Positions 43,506-50,624 of a stretch of 64,000 bases of DNA are shown in pieces. Made by a program: the position numbers and the translations under genes. The notes below the pieces were generated by a model. It was not told the DNA's origin. It saw only the letters and a program-made list of their open reading frames with translations, and made no database searches. Each line of letters opens with the position of its first letter. The stretch's first letter is position 1. The DNA is from a virus: positions 16,015-80,014 of the IMG/VR virus record IMGVR_UViG_3300043397_000067. One strand, written 5' to 3'.

Positions 43506-43936
43506 TATGCGTTAATGTAGAGAGGTGTGGTGTACGTGATGCCGTAGTTACCGTTCGTGCTGGTAATGGTGCCGCCAAAGTCGACAAAGCTAATAAGCTT
43601 GTCGGTAGCTGCTGTACCGGTTGAAAGATAAATGATAGCGCCGACTGCCGAAATGCTAGCAGCAGTCCAGCCAGCCACAATATTCGATGGGGTCACTGGA
43701 ACTCTATTATTAGTGGTATCTACTGCACCCACCGTCATCGTCTGTGCAATACCACCAGTAGCGTAACCACCACCAGCGGCAACTTCGTTCGTCACATCAG
43801 AGCGGTTAACCCATGCGTCGATGTTACCAGCGCTTGGAACAGATGTTACGAGTAGTACCTTAAAAGTACCCGAAGCAAAGTTAACTCCAGCCCTAGCAAG
43901 GTGGTCTGCCAAGTTGGTAAAGTTCGATGATGCCAT
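43505..43936 (-). CDS. Structural protein, paralogue of the 43949 product
   Basis: A 143-aa beta-rich protein. It shares a pattern with its upstream neighbour: an opening strand FKVLLVTS, the segment EVAAGGGYATGGIAQTM, and an ending in ..VDFGGTITSTNG.YGITY. The pair likely arose by duplication and may form part of the head surface. A good ribosome site (GGAG) is upstream. Confidence 0.7.
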   Translation of the reverse strand: MASSNFTNLADHLARAGVNFASGTFKVLLVTSVPSAGNIDAWVNRSDVTNEVAAGGGYATGGIAQTMTVGAVDTTNNRVPVTPSNIVAGWTAASISAVGAIIYLSTGTAATDKLISFVDFGGTITSTNGNYGITYTTPLYINA

Positions 43937-43948
43937 GCTAAAGCTCCG

Positions 43949-44341
43949 TTATGCTTGTGGGAATTCCCACGTAATGAGTGCGGCATTATCGCCTACACCC
44001 GCTGAAAACGTATCATTCACGGACTTTACTACTTCTCCAAAATCCTGAACGTACAACACAATGCCTGATTCTACGTGGTAAACAACAGCGCTACGCGCCG
44101 CTATGTTTGAATTTTTCCACTGCGCGTTAATGTTTCCACCAAGGTCTATAGCGCCCTCTCTTTGCACTACTTCCATAGCGCCTACGGATTTACCGCCAGT
44201 AGCGTAACCAGTTGTAGCACCAGCGGCTACTTCTCCACTGGAGCTATAAACTTCTCCAGTGAACATATCAGAATACAGAGCAATCTTTAGCTCTGTATTT
44301 TGGTAATCTCCACTAATATACCCAGCAAGCAGCTTAATCAT
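43949..44341 (-). CDS. Structural protein, paralogue of the 43505 product
   Basis: A 130-aa beta-rich protein with LKIALYSD, EVAAGATTGYATGGKSV and VQDFGEVVKSVND, matching the order of motifs in the next gene. It is coupled to the portal stop by an ATGA overlap. Role unknown; a head or neck decoration is likely by position. Confidence 0.7.
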   Translation of the reverse strand: MIKLLAGYISGDYQNTELKIALYSDMFTGEVYSSSGEVAAGATTGYATGGKSVGAMEVVQREGAIDLGGNINAQWKNSNIAARSAVVYHVESGIVLYVQDFGEVVKSVNDTFSAGVGDNAALITWEFPQA

Positions 44342-46080
44342 TGCACAGCCTCTGCCGTAGTGGTTCCATCAGCGTTCTTTGTAAGAACCACTTTTCTGTT
44401 CACCGGCTGCTTACCCTGCTCAAGCACAAGGTTAAGCTCTATCGGCTGCATATCCACAGTAACTTGTACTGGCTTATTTGCAGAGCTTTGCATAGCAAAA
44501 GCCATATCCTGCACCGCTCTCATAGCACCCTCTGTTGCTTCTACCGCCCTGTCCGCGCTGGCGTGGGCACTGGACAGCATCTGCGCGGCAAGCTGCACAT
44601 CGGATTCAGCCTTCACGGGGCCTTTGGGAGCCGCTGGAGCCTTTGGCTTCAGGGTCTGGCCCATTGCACTGGTGTTGGAGTCTGGATTGCCTCCAGCCTG
44701 CCCAGCCGCGCCTTGACCTCGGAACATGGTGCCCGACTTTGGCGTGTAGCCGTCTGGTGGCAGGTTACCAGTCAGCGCTATACAAGCTTCTTCATCAGTC
44801 AAGAACCCAAGGCTTAGTAGGTCAAGGATGCGTGACTGCTCCATCGACTTATAAGCTTCAAGTTCTCGTGTCGGGCGTAGGTCAATCGGCTCATACTCAA
44901 ATTCTACATACGCATCTTGCCCCATGATGCGTACAGCAATAGTCATTGCACGGGAGTATATCTCATTGAGCTTAACCCGCAGCATATTCGCTTGCTTAAC
45001 ATACAGCATAGCTTCCGTAGAGCTAGCGTTCGATGTAGAGGCTTGGCCAAGGATAACCGGCAAGGTCTTTGCACCGCTACTCAGTTTCCCGTTCAGCACC
45101 TTCTGTATGCGCTCAATAATAGCGCTTGGGTCTTGCCCACCGTCGATGTATTTATAGTCTACTTGGTCGTAGCTAACAAACGCATCTTCTGGTGCAGCAC
45201 CGTTCACTACTGCTTGCACTTCCTGAATCAGTGCATTCTTGTACGCAGCGTACTTTTCAGGGTCGCCAAGGATATCAGGTGGCGTAAACTTCTTCACCGC
45301 TTCGCTATCAATAATAGCAGTCAAGCGCGGCAGCACAGCACGCTTCAAGGCTCTGCGTGTATCGTTGTTGAAGTCAATGTCTGCAAGGATAGGCTGTATA
45401 GCCGACTCCACGTATGAAGACGGGTACACCTCCGTTTGTAGCTGATCTACCGTAACATAAATAATGGTAGGCAAGTCCAGATCAATGTCTTCGCCACCGA
45501 TGCGCTGCTTAAGCTTGAAGCTGTTATCTTCTTCAAACATCACAAGTGTAGTAACACTGATTGGGTTAAGGCTAGCAGGAATCCTTGCCTTATCCAGCGC
45601 TACTTCCAAACAGCTAGCACCATCAAGAATCAACTCAAGGCCAAGCGCTTCGCTCAAGCTTTGCAAGCCCATCTGTGCGCCAAACGTACCATCTACGTTT
45701 CCAAGGTAGGTCATGCGGCGTAGCAACTCGTGTGCAAGCTTCGTAGCGTCTACGCTAATCTTGCCATCCATATCCCTTGCAGTCAGCTTAAACTTCTCGG
45801 GAATACCGGTACGCATCAAGAATGATACTGCGCTACTAAGGTCTGGGCTACTCTTGCTCAGCTCTCGCAGCACCTTCTGCGTATTAGACTGTGACCTTGC
45901 CGATACCAGTCTATCAGTATTAGCAAGGTTTCTATCAGTCTTTGGTGACGCACTTGTACGTACCGCAGTTTGTGTTCTATAGCCTGGCAGACCTTGAGGA
46001 CCCTTAGGAGCCTTAGGTATAGGCATTGGAGGCAGCAATGCCGCCTCAAACTTATTCATCAGGGTGTCTAGGAGTTTCAT
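44338..46080 (-). CDS. Portal protein
   Basis: A 580-aa protein directly after the large terminase gene. Helical and wing regions are visible: SSPDLSSAVSFLMRTGIPEKF, the stem-like VDQLQTEVYPSSYVESAIQPILADIDFNNDTRRALKRAVLPRL and a long C-terminal helical, Ala/Lys-rich crown. Portals form the dodecameric ring through which DNA enters and leaves. No ribosome site is seen before ATG 46080; a perfect hairpin ends 3 bases upstream, so the start may depend on translational coupling or processing. ATG 46059 is a possible alternative. Confidence 0.85.
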   Translation of the reverse strand: MKLLDTLMNKFEAALLPPMPIPKAPKGPQGLPGYRTQTAVRTSASPKTDRNLANTDRLVSARSQSNTQKVLRELSKSSPDLSSAVSFLMRTGIPEKFKLTARDMDGKISVDATKLAHELLRRMTYLGNVDGTFGAQMGLQSLSEALGLELILDGASCLEVALDKARIPASLNPISVTTLVMFEEDNSFKLKQRIGGEDIDLDLPTIIYVTVDQLQTEVYPSSYVESAIQPILADIDFNNDTRRALKRAVLPRLTAIIDSEAVKKFTPPDILGDPEKYAAYKNALIQEVQAVVNGAAPEDAFVSYDQVDYKYIDGGQDPSAIIERIQKVLNGKLSSGAKTLPVILGQASTSNASSTEAMLYVKQANMLRVKLNEIYSRAMTIAVRIMGQDAYVEFEYEPIDLRPTRELEAYKSMEQSRILDLLSLGFLTDEEACIALTGNLPPDGYTPKSGTMFRGQGAAGQAGGNPDSNTSAMGQTLKPKAPAAPKGPVKAESDVQLAAQMLSSAHASADRAVEATEGAMRAVQDMAFAMQSSANKPVQVTVDMQPIELNLVLEQGKQPVNRKVVLTKNADGTTTAEAVQ

Positions 46081-46083
46081 GTG

Positions 46084-46115
46084 GTTATCATCCGGTCGGT
46101 TGACCGGATGATAAC
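46084..46115 (-). promoter_or_regulatory. Perfect 14-bp hairpin before portal start
   Basis: Arms 46084-46097 and 46102-46115 are exact inverse complements with loop GGTT. There is no U-run. On the minus strand it fills the whole gap between the terminase stop and the portal ATG. It may be an RNA processing site or a translation control element. Confidence 0.65.
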
Positions 46116-46119
46116 TTCC

Positions 46120-47808
46120 TTACGAGTATTCCTTGGGCCTAAACGCTACCAAAAGTGGAGTTCTCCCCGGTTCCGTCCACCCACTTACAGTGCCTAGCAG
46201 GGTAGTAGCAAGGAACATGTACATCAGTGAGAAGAAGTAGTGATCTTGCCCATCAGTCTTCTGCCAACTGAAAACAAGTTCATCATTTTGGAATATCTTA
46301 GTGCGCTTCAAGCTCAAGTAGTGCTCTTGCAGCACACCATCATCTGCTCCCTTTGAGATAAATATCTTATTTTCCTTGAATATCTCAAGCAGCTTATCAA
46401 ATGCAGCAGTACGGTTAATCTTTAGCAAGCGCAAGTTGAGCTTACCCTCTTCTGCATCCTCGTCTTTATCAGCCACAGTGTACATCTGCGGATTCTTGGA
46501 TGTTGTAAACACTGCACCATAAGCATTAGTATCTACTTCGCAGACTGACATAATCTCAGAAACATAAGGTTGTACGTCATGAACTGAGATAACTACCCGG
46601 TATTGGCGTATAAGCTCAAGGCGTCTTTCCCTGAACTTTGATAGTGGCACCATCTCTCTATGCACTACAAGCAACAAGCCTTCGTTAGACAGCCTGCCGA
46701 TAGTCACAGCGCACAGTAAGCCCATGTCAAAGCCCATGAAATGTATAGCACTGCTAGACAAATCCGCTTGTACAAGTGCCTTGCTTATATCCGCTGCCGT
46801 CAACTGCTCATTAGTATCTTCGCTTGTCTCACCTAATACCTGATTTTGCCACTCTGCTCTTGTATTGAACTCCGTACTTGTTCGTACCAAATACGCTGGC
46901 ACAAGCAAGCGGCAAGCAGTGACCGGTGTAACGTAGTGCGTATGTGCTTCATAGTTATCATCTGGGTTTTCTACTACCCACTCAAGTTTTGTAGGGTCAA
47001 GTTGTGGGTCGCGCCTGCAAGCAGGGCACATCCAGTGGGCTTTTTGCCACTGATAGTCCTTGATGTTGTATTTCGTTAACCCTTTAAGGTCATCATAGTA
47101 GCCCGGAATCACAATATCTGTATGGTAACTTGGCAACCACTTATGGCCACAGCAGTTGCATATACCCATGTGGCGTATGCGCTTTGAAGTCTCTGCTTCC
47201 TTAGAAATTCCCACACCTTCTTGTGTAGGAGTACTAAACTGCCTGATAATCTGGTGCTTAGAGGCTTGCAAGCGGCTTCTGAACTGCTTCAAGGTGTCCG
47301 GGTCACATCGGTCTATCTCGTCGGCTACAAGGCAGTCTGCGCTGATAGACAAGGCTGCAGTTTCTGATCTAGTTCCGCGAATAAACAAGAAATTGCCGTT
47401 GATTTCCTTTAACTCTGTAGAGTCTACATTGACGTTTAGCAAGCGCTTAAGGTCAGGACTACCGTAAAGTATGGGATTTACTTTGGTAATTGTCAGTTTT
47501 GTTGCATCATTGGTCGATGGCAAGGCATAAATAACGTTAAACTGTTTTTGTGTAGCAAGGGCAGATAGAAAGTAGCAGATTGTGCTGACAGTCAAGCCGA
47601 TTTGTGCTGGTTTGACTGTGTTCGTTACGCGTGAATCGTCATTAAGAATGGCTCGCTGGAACTCATAACCACCCGTAAAAGACAGCTTTTTGCTCTCTAA
47701 AATGATGTGTTTTTCTGCATAACTTGCTAAATTGTGCAGGTGAAATACGTTATTTAGGCCGTCTTCTATGCGTTTATAGTGGTCATTTAGCACTTCCTGC
47801 CCTTTCAA
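46120..47808 (-). CDS. terL: Terminase large subunit (GpA-like)
   Basis: A 562-aa packaging motor. The ATPase has a Walker A-like NTVKPAQIGLT (Lys66-Thr73) and Walker B CLVADEID (Asp163-Asp166). A zinc site CNCC (217-220)/CPAC (261-264) lies between ATPase and nuclease as in lambda GpA relatives. The nuclease starts with FMGFDMGLL (Asp361). It cuts concatemers and pumps DNA into proheads. It overlaps the upstream small gene by 26 bases. GpA-type enzymes usually make defined ends, but the end type cannot be told here. Confidence 0.93.
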   Translation of the reverse strand: MKGQEVLNDHYKRIEDGLNNVFHLHNLASYAEKHIILESKKLSFTGGYEFQRAILNDDSRVTNTVKPAQIGLTVSTICYFLSALATQKQFNVIYALPSTNDATKLTITKVNPILYGSPDLKRLLNVNVDSTELKEINGNFLFIRGTRSETAALSISADCLVADEIDRCDPDTLKQFRSRLQASKHQIIRQFSTPTQEGVGISKEAETSKRIRHMGICNCCGHKWLPSYHTDIVIPGYYDDLKGLTKYNIKDYQWQKAHWMCPACRRDPQLDPTKLEWVVENPDDNYEAHTHYVTPVTACRLLVPAYLVRTSTEFNTRAEWQNQVLGETSEDTNEQLTAADISKALVQADLSSSAIHFMGFDMGLLCAVTIGRLSNEGLLLVVHREMVPLSKFRERRLELIRQYRVVISVHDVQPYVSEIMSVCEVDTNAYGAVFTTSKNPQMYTVADKDEDAEEGKLNLRLLKINRTAAFDKLLEIFKENKIFISKGADDGVLQEHYLSLKRTKIFQNDELVFSWQKTDGQDHYFFSLMYMFLATTLLGTVSGWTEPGRTPLLVAFRPKEYS

Positions 47809-48154
47809 GTGCTGCTTTATATGCTAACAAGAACTCTTCATGTATAGCTGCATGTGGCTTCAAGGTTTCTAGCAGTACATCTTCAATGATTCTCAAGCGC
47901 CCAGCGTTGTATATATCCGTTTGCTGTTTAGTGATGCTAGCAAGGATAGAAGTAATGGTGTTTAGGGTCTGCGCTTTTTGGTTTAGCGGTGTTTCTGGAT
48001 CGTGCATAACCTCGGATATCAAGGTTTCTGCTCTGTTGTATTGCTTTAGTAGCTCAGTTTCAAGGTTTAGCTCGTTAAAGCTGGTAACCAAGTGTACTTT
48101 TGGTATAACCCTTGGAGTTTCTGGTACGTCGCCTTCAAAATCAATTAGACTCAT
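47783..48154 (-). CDS. Helical protein upstream of terL (terminase small subunit candidate)
   Basis: A 123-aa, nearly all-helical protein (ELLKQYNRAETLISEVM.., AQTLNTITSILASITKQQTDIYNAGRL). Long helices with little else resemble the oligomerisation part of small terminases. It overlaps terL by 26 bases and the HTH gene by 14. Together with the HTH protein it may act as a split TerS. The role is inferred from position. Confidence 0.55.
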   Translation of the reverse strand: MSLIDFEGDVPETPRVIPKVHLVTSFNELNLETELLKQYNRAETLISEVMHDPETPLNQKAQTLNTITSILASITKQQTDIYNAGRLRIIEDVLLETLKPHAAIHEEFLLAYKAALERAGSAK

Positions 48155-48497
48155 TATCTATCTCCCTTACTTTGTTTACTGCGCGCATCATGGTGTTGTA
48201 GCTTACAAAGGCTATTTTTGCAGCTTGTGATATGCTGTACTTTCCCTTTATTACTTCCCGACCAAGCTCTAATTTCAAGGCTTTACGCGCTTCAATTAAG
48301 GGCTTTTTATTGAATATGGGTTGCTTGCCGGGAAAGACTGAGGATACGTATTTCTCATGCACTCCAAGCTGCTTGGCAAGTTCCCTAGTCGTTATTCTGC
48401 GCTCCCAGAGGTCTTGTCTTTGCTGTTCCGTCGTGCGCGAGGCTACGGTGTCAGGTCGCTTTGGGTTGGCTTTGGGCCATGTCACAGGATATGTCAT
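48141..48497 (-). CDS. Helix-turn-helix DNA-binding protein (TerS-like)
   Basis: A 118-aa protein starting at the ATG at 48497; an upstream in-frame ATG runs through AT-rich control DNA and would give an odd, tail-like extension. Two helix-turn-helix patterns are visible: TTRELAKQLGVHEKYVSSVF and YSISQAAKIAFVSYNTMMRAV. As the first gene of the late operon next to terL it is probably the DNA-recognition part of the small terminase. It could instead be a regulator of the adjacent control region. Confidence 0.65.
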   Translation of the reverse strand: MTYPVTWPKANPKRPDTVASRTTEQQRQDLWERRITTRELAKQLGVHEKYVSSVFPGKQPIFNKKPLIEARKALKLELGREVIKGKYSISQAAKIAFVSYNTMMRAVNKVREIDNESN

Positions 48498-48607
48498 TTT
48501 CGGATTGTGCCATAGAATTTTTGGTTTGTGTCGTGTAGGTGTGCATATGTATGTGTTTATAAAAGTTTTAAAATATATTTTGCATTTTTTTGAGGGCTGG
48601 TATGCCG

Positions 48608-48664
48608 CTGTCCACAACTTATCCACAATGTGTATACGTCCAGCTGTGGATAACTTGTGGATAT
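48608..48664. promoter_or_regulatory. DnaA-box cluster beside AT-rich DNA
   Basis: TTATCCACA (48619-48627) and TGTGGATAA (48645-48653) are perfect DnaA boxes on opposite strands. TGTGGATAT (48656-48664) and CTGTCCACA (48608-48616) differ by about one base from the consensus TTWTNCACA. Four sites in 57 bp next to an AT-rich stretch resembles a DnaA-dependent origin or a DnaA-controlled promoter. Confidence 0.65.
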
Positions 48665-48669
48665 CATAT

Positions 48670-48773
48670 TAGGGTAAACCCCTATTCCCTAAACGCCGAT
48701 TCTATGTTAGTCGCGCGCCTAGGTGTTAACCCCTAGCACACAATCTGCACCTTGTATATAGGGGTTTGCCCTA
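48670..48773. repeat. Three related operator-like dyads
   Basis: TAGGGTAAACCCCTA (48670-48684), TAGGTGTTAACCCCTA (48720-48735) and TAGGGGTTTGCCCTA (48759-48773). The third read on the other strand is TAGGGCAAACCCCTA, one base different from the first. Spacing is about 50 and 39 bp. They look like binding sites for a dimeric protein. Confidence 0.65.
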
Positions 48774-48866
48774 TGGTGTCCGGACTGTAGTCGTGAGAAT
48801 ATATGGGTGTCGGTTGATCGTAACCGGTGGCCCTAGGGCCGTGATCATTAACAAATCAGACGGTTA

Positions 48867-48908
48867 AGCACTCCCCGCGCGGCCCCCGCGCTGGGTGTGG
48901 GGAGTGCT
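48867..48908 (+). promoter_or_regulatory. GC-rich inverted repeat in early leader
   Basis: AGCACTCCCC (48867-48876) and GGGGAGTGCT (48899-48908) are exact inverse complements around a 22-base GC-rich loop. It lies 44 bases before the first early gene and could be a leader hairpin or a binding site. Confidence 0.55.
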
Positions 48909-48951
48909 CAAAATTCACCCAGCGCGGGAAACCTTTATAGGAAACCCCACC

Positions 48952-49485
48952 ATGCAAACCACAAAATCTATCGCCCTATCTTTTCTCTCTGCAAAACAGC
49001 TGCAAGCGGCCGCAAACTTGGCGGAAATGTCCAGCACTGAACTGACCCTCACGGCCACGGCGGGCCGTGGCGCGGCCCGTAAAGTAGCGGCCCAAATTGT
49101 CGCCGACAATTCATTAGGCGAAGTGCTCGCCCAGTATGAAGCATCCAAATGTTCACGCCCCGAACCGCTGGCCCGGTATGTCCGGGCCTACGTGGGTCAG
49201 TATGAAAGCACGGATAAGCTGCAGGTTTGCCCGTTCAACCGGGCTGGCTTTGAAGCTTACCCACATGCGCTGCAAAGCTGGGCGCTGTCCAGCGAAAACG
49301 AAAAAACGCAGTCGGCCCGGTTGAAAGTGGCCGCGCATGTTGAAAGCGTCGTAAAGCTTGCCGCGCAAGCCTATGACAACATGAAAGCGCAGGAAGCTGC
49401 AGCGCAGGAAGCTGCAGCGCAGGAAGCTGCAGCGCAGGAAGCTGCAGCGCAGGAAGCTGCAGCGCAGGAAGCTGCAACAGCTTGA
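48952..49485 (+). CDS. Early Ala-rich protein with (AQEAA)n tail
   Basis: A 177-aa protein starting at ATG 48952 (TAGGAAA upstream). It is the first early gene right of the control region and is more GC-rich than its neighbours. Residues 1-145 are mostly helical with some Cys (LQVCPFNRAGFEAYPHALQSW). The tail is six exact copies of AQEAA, a stable single helix. No family recognised. The high GC and the repeat suggest recent gain or active change. It is followed directly by a strong terminator. Confidence 0.75.
   Translation: MQTTKSIALSFLSAKQLQAAANLAEMSSTELTLTATAGRGAARKVAAQIVADNSLGEVLAQYEASKCSRPEPLARYVRAYVGQYESTDKLQVCPFNRAGFEAYPHALQSWALSSENEKTQSARLKVAAHVESVVKLAAQAYDNMKAQEAAAQEAAAQEAAAQEAAAQEAAAQEAATA
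49387..49476 (+). repeat. Six perfect 15-bp tandem repeats
   Basis: The unit GCGCAGGAAGCTGCA occurs six times in a row without change. Each copy adds five residues (AQEAA) without breaking the frame. Identity of all copies implies recent expansion by slippage. Confidence 0.95.
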
Positions 49486-49491
49486 AACCCG

Positions 49492-49515
49492 CCGGGCCGC
49501 TATCGGCCCGGTTTT
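49492..49515 (+). terminator. Rho-independent terminator
   Basis: Perfect 8-bp stem CCGGGCCG/CGGCCCGG with loop CTAT followed by TTTT, seven bases after the stop of the early gene at 48952. Confidence 0.9.
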
Positions 49516-49546
49516 CATAGCGGCCCACAGTGGGCCGCTATGAAAA
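49512..49546. terminator. Second long hairpin, possible back-to-back terminator
   Basis: A perfect 16-bp inverted repeat with loop CAG, arms beginning TTTTCATAGCGG and ending in AAAA. It shares its T-run with the terminator just upstream and would also stop transcription coming from the right. Confidence 0.75.
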
Positions 49547-49658
49547 CCGATCTTTAAAAATTCAATGCAAGCTGAAAACCCGCCTTTAGTGGCAGGGATA
49601 AGCACGTCCGGGCCTTAGGTGGTCGCCGGGCGGAAAAGTACACTACGGGAAACCCTAC

Positions 49659-49717
49659 GGGCCGCACCTTAACCGGGCCGCTAGTGACTAACCGGGCCGC
49701 ACCTTAACCGGGCCGCT
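49659..49717 (+). repeat. 24-bp exact direct repeat, period 35
   Basis: The same 24 bases, beginning GGGCCGCACCTTAACC, occupy 49659-49682 and 49694-49717. Each copy itself contains GGGCCGC twice, so the element appears four times. Iteron-like sites or duplicated binding sites are possible. Confidence 0.85.
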
Positions 49718-49772
49718 CAAATTGTCACACGTAGGGCATACTGGTACAGAATACCGCATTGATGCACACACC

Positions 49773-49836
49773 GACAACAAACCCTTACGGGGTTGCGCTG
49801 CCGCATGCCTTAAGCGCATGCCTTGCGGCTGTTGTC
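49773..49836 (+). ncRNA. Candidate three-way-junction RNA element
   Basis: Outer stem GACAACA (49773-49779)/TGTTGTC (49830-49836) encloses a small hairpin AACCC/GGGTT (49780-49794) and a second stem CCGCA (49801-49805)/TGCGG (49824-49828) with an inner GCATGC/GCATGC pair. All three helices are exact. Structure only; no known family recognised. Confidence 0.4.
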
Positions 49837-50372
49837 ACAATCCCTTATAGTTGAGTGAACCAAAAGACAATGACATAGAATTTTCTACATCTGAGAATGT
49901 AGGGTTAGCGGGCTAGATTAGCGGCGCGACACGGTGAAAATACGGACTTTCATTTTACAATGTCATATACTGTTGACGCATAGCTGTGAAGCTATACCCC
50001 ATAAATCAGAATAACGGATTAGGGCCTATTTGCGGCCCTAGGCGCGTTGCGTTATAGCCACGCCGTCGAAAAAGTTGTCTAGTAGCTCCTGAGAGTAGGT
50101 GCGTCTGGCTTTGCGTCATTGCGGGCTGGGCTTTCGGTATGTATAGACTCCCTCCCACGTTGTAGACCTTTGCGGAATGCCTCCGCTATAGGTGGGCGTG
50201 GTTACAGTTTATATTGCAGATAGGGTAGGGATGCGAAGCGGACTTAGCAAATACGGCATAGTGACAGTGTGCCTCATGTTGCGGGAACTCATTAAGTCAA
50301 AATCCCGTTCTAGTGGTCGGATAGAGTAGACCAACGCTTATCAGTCTTGCGGAATAGACTTAACCTTAACCC

Positions 50373-50428
50373 TTAACGCCTTTGCGGAGGGTCTCCGATA
50401 CACGGACGGCCCTCCAGCTCGGCGTTAA
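50373..50428 (+). ncRNA. Candidate long nested hairpin
   Basis: Three exact stems lie inside one another: TTAACGCC/GGCGTTAA (outer), GGAGGG/CCCTCC (middle, 50386-50391 and 50410-50415) and TCCG/CGGA (tip, loop ATACA). TTGCGG sits in the bulge between the outer and middle stems. Likely to fold as RNA. Confidence 0.5.
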
Positions 50429-50535
50429 CGCCCCACGTTGGCGCAAAATTACGATCAAGCGTGAAAAACGCTGCAACCTTCTAGGCCTTCAATGGCTTTG
50501 CGGTATGTCTGCCCTTTGCGGTAGAGCAAACCATC

Positions 50536-50566
50536 ATGCCCACTCTTGTAGTGGGCATTTTAGTTT
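50536..50566 (+). terminator. Rho-independent terminator
   Basis: Perfect 9-bp stem ATGCCCACT/AGTGGGCAT with loop CTTGT, followed by a T-rich tail. It closes the structured non-coding locus, which implies that the locus is transcribed on the plus strand. Confidence 0.88.
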
Positions 50567-50624
50567 GTGGGTCTTGCCCTGATACTAAAGGGATTACGGC
50601 TATTTGCCGACTTACGGATTTATC

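Larger units (their letters stand above)
48498..48951. other. Divergent non-coding control region
   Basis: No convincing gene lies in these 454 bases between the late operon (left) and the early genes (right). From left to right: an AT-rich stretch (about 48540-48597), a cluster of DnaA-like boxes (48608-48664), three related 15-16-bp dyads (48670-48773), the palindrome GGCCCTAGGGCC (near 48830), and a GC-rich inverted repeat (48867-48908). This would be a natural place for promoters of both operons and possibly a replication origin. Confidence 0.7.
49547..50624 (+). other. About 1.1 kb hairpin-rich non-coding locus
   Basis: No credible coding frame on either strand. The region holds many short exact inverted repeats, several nested: 49773-49836, 49885-49902, 49981-49994, 50011-50055, 50154-50196, 50279-50310, 50343-50360 and 50373-50428. 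It ends in a clear terminator (50536-50566). The hexamer TTGCGG occurs nine times between 49823 and 50521, usually in or beside a hairpin. A weak promoter may be present (TTGAGT near 49850 with TAGAAT 19 bases on). The layout fits one or more structured RNAs or an array of protein-binding sites. Confidence 0.6.

Noticed and set aside
14092-48497. Contractile-tail (myovirus) assignment
   Set aside because: No sheath, baseplate wedge or spike gene is seen, while a siphovirus tube protein and gpG/gpGT chaperones are present.
49387-49476. CRISPR-like array
   Set aside because: Units are contiguous 15-bp coding repeats without spacers.
49547-50560. Hairpin promoters for an N4-type virion RNA polymerase
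   Set aside because: N4 promoters are small hairpins with three-base loops, which is tempting. But no giant virion RNA polymerase gene is in the window and the phage has siphovirus structural genes. Kept only as a remote option.
50382-50582. Small open frame within the structured locus
   Set aside because: It covers part of a nested hairpin and the terminator, and lacks a ribosome site and protein-like composition.
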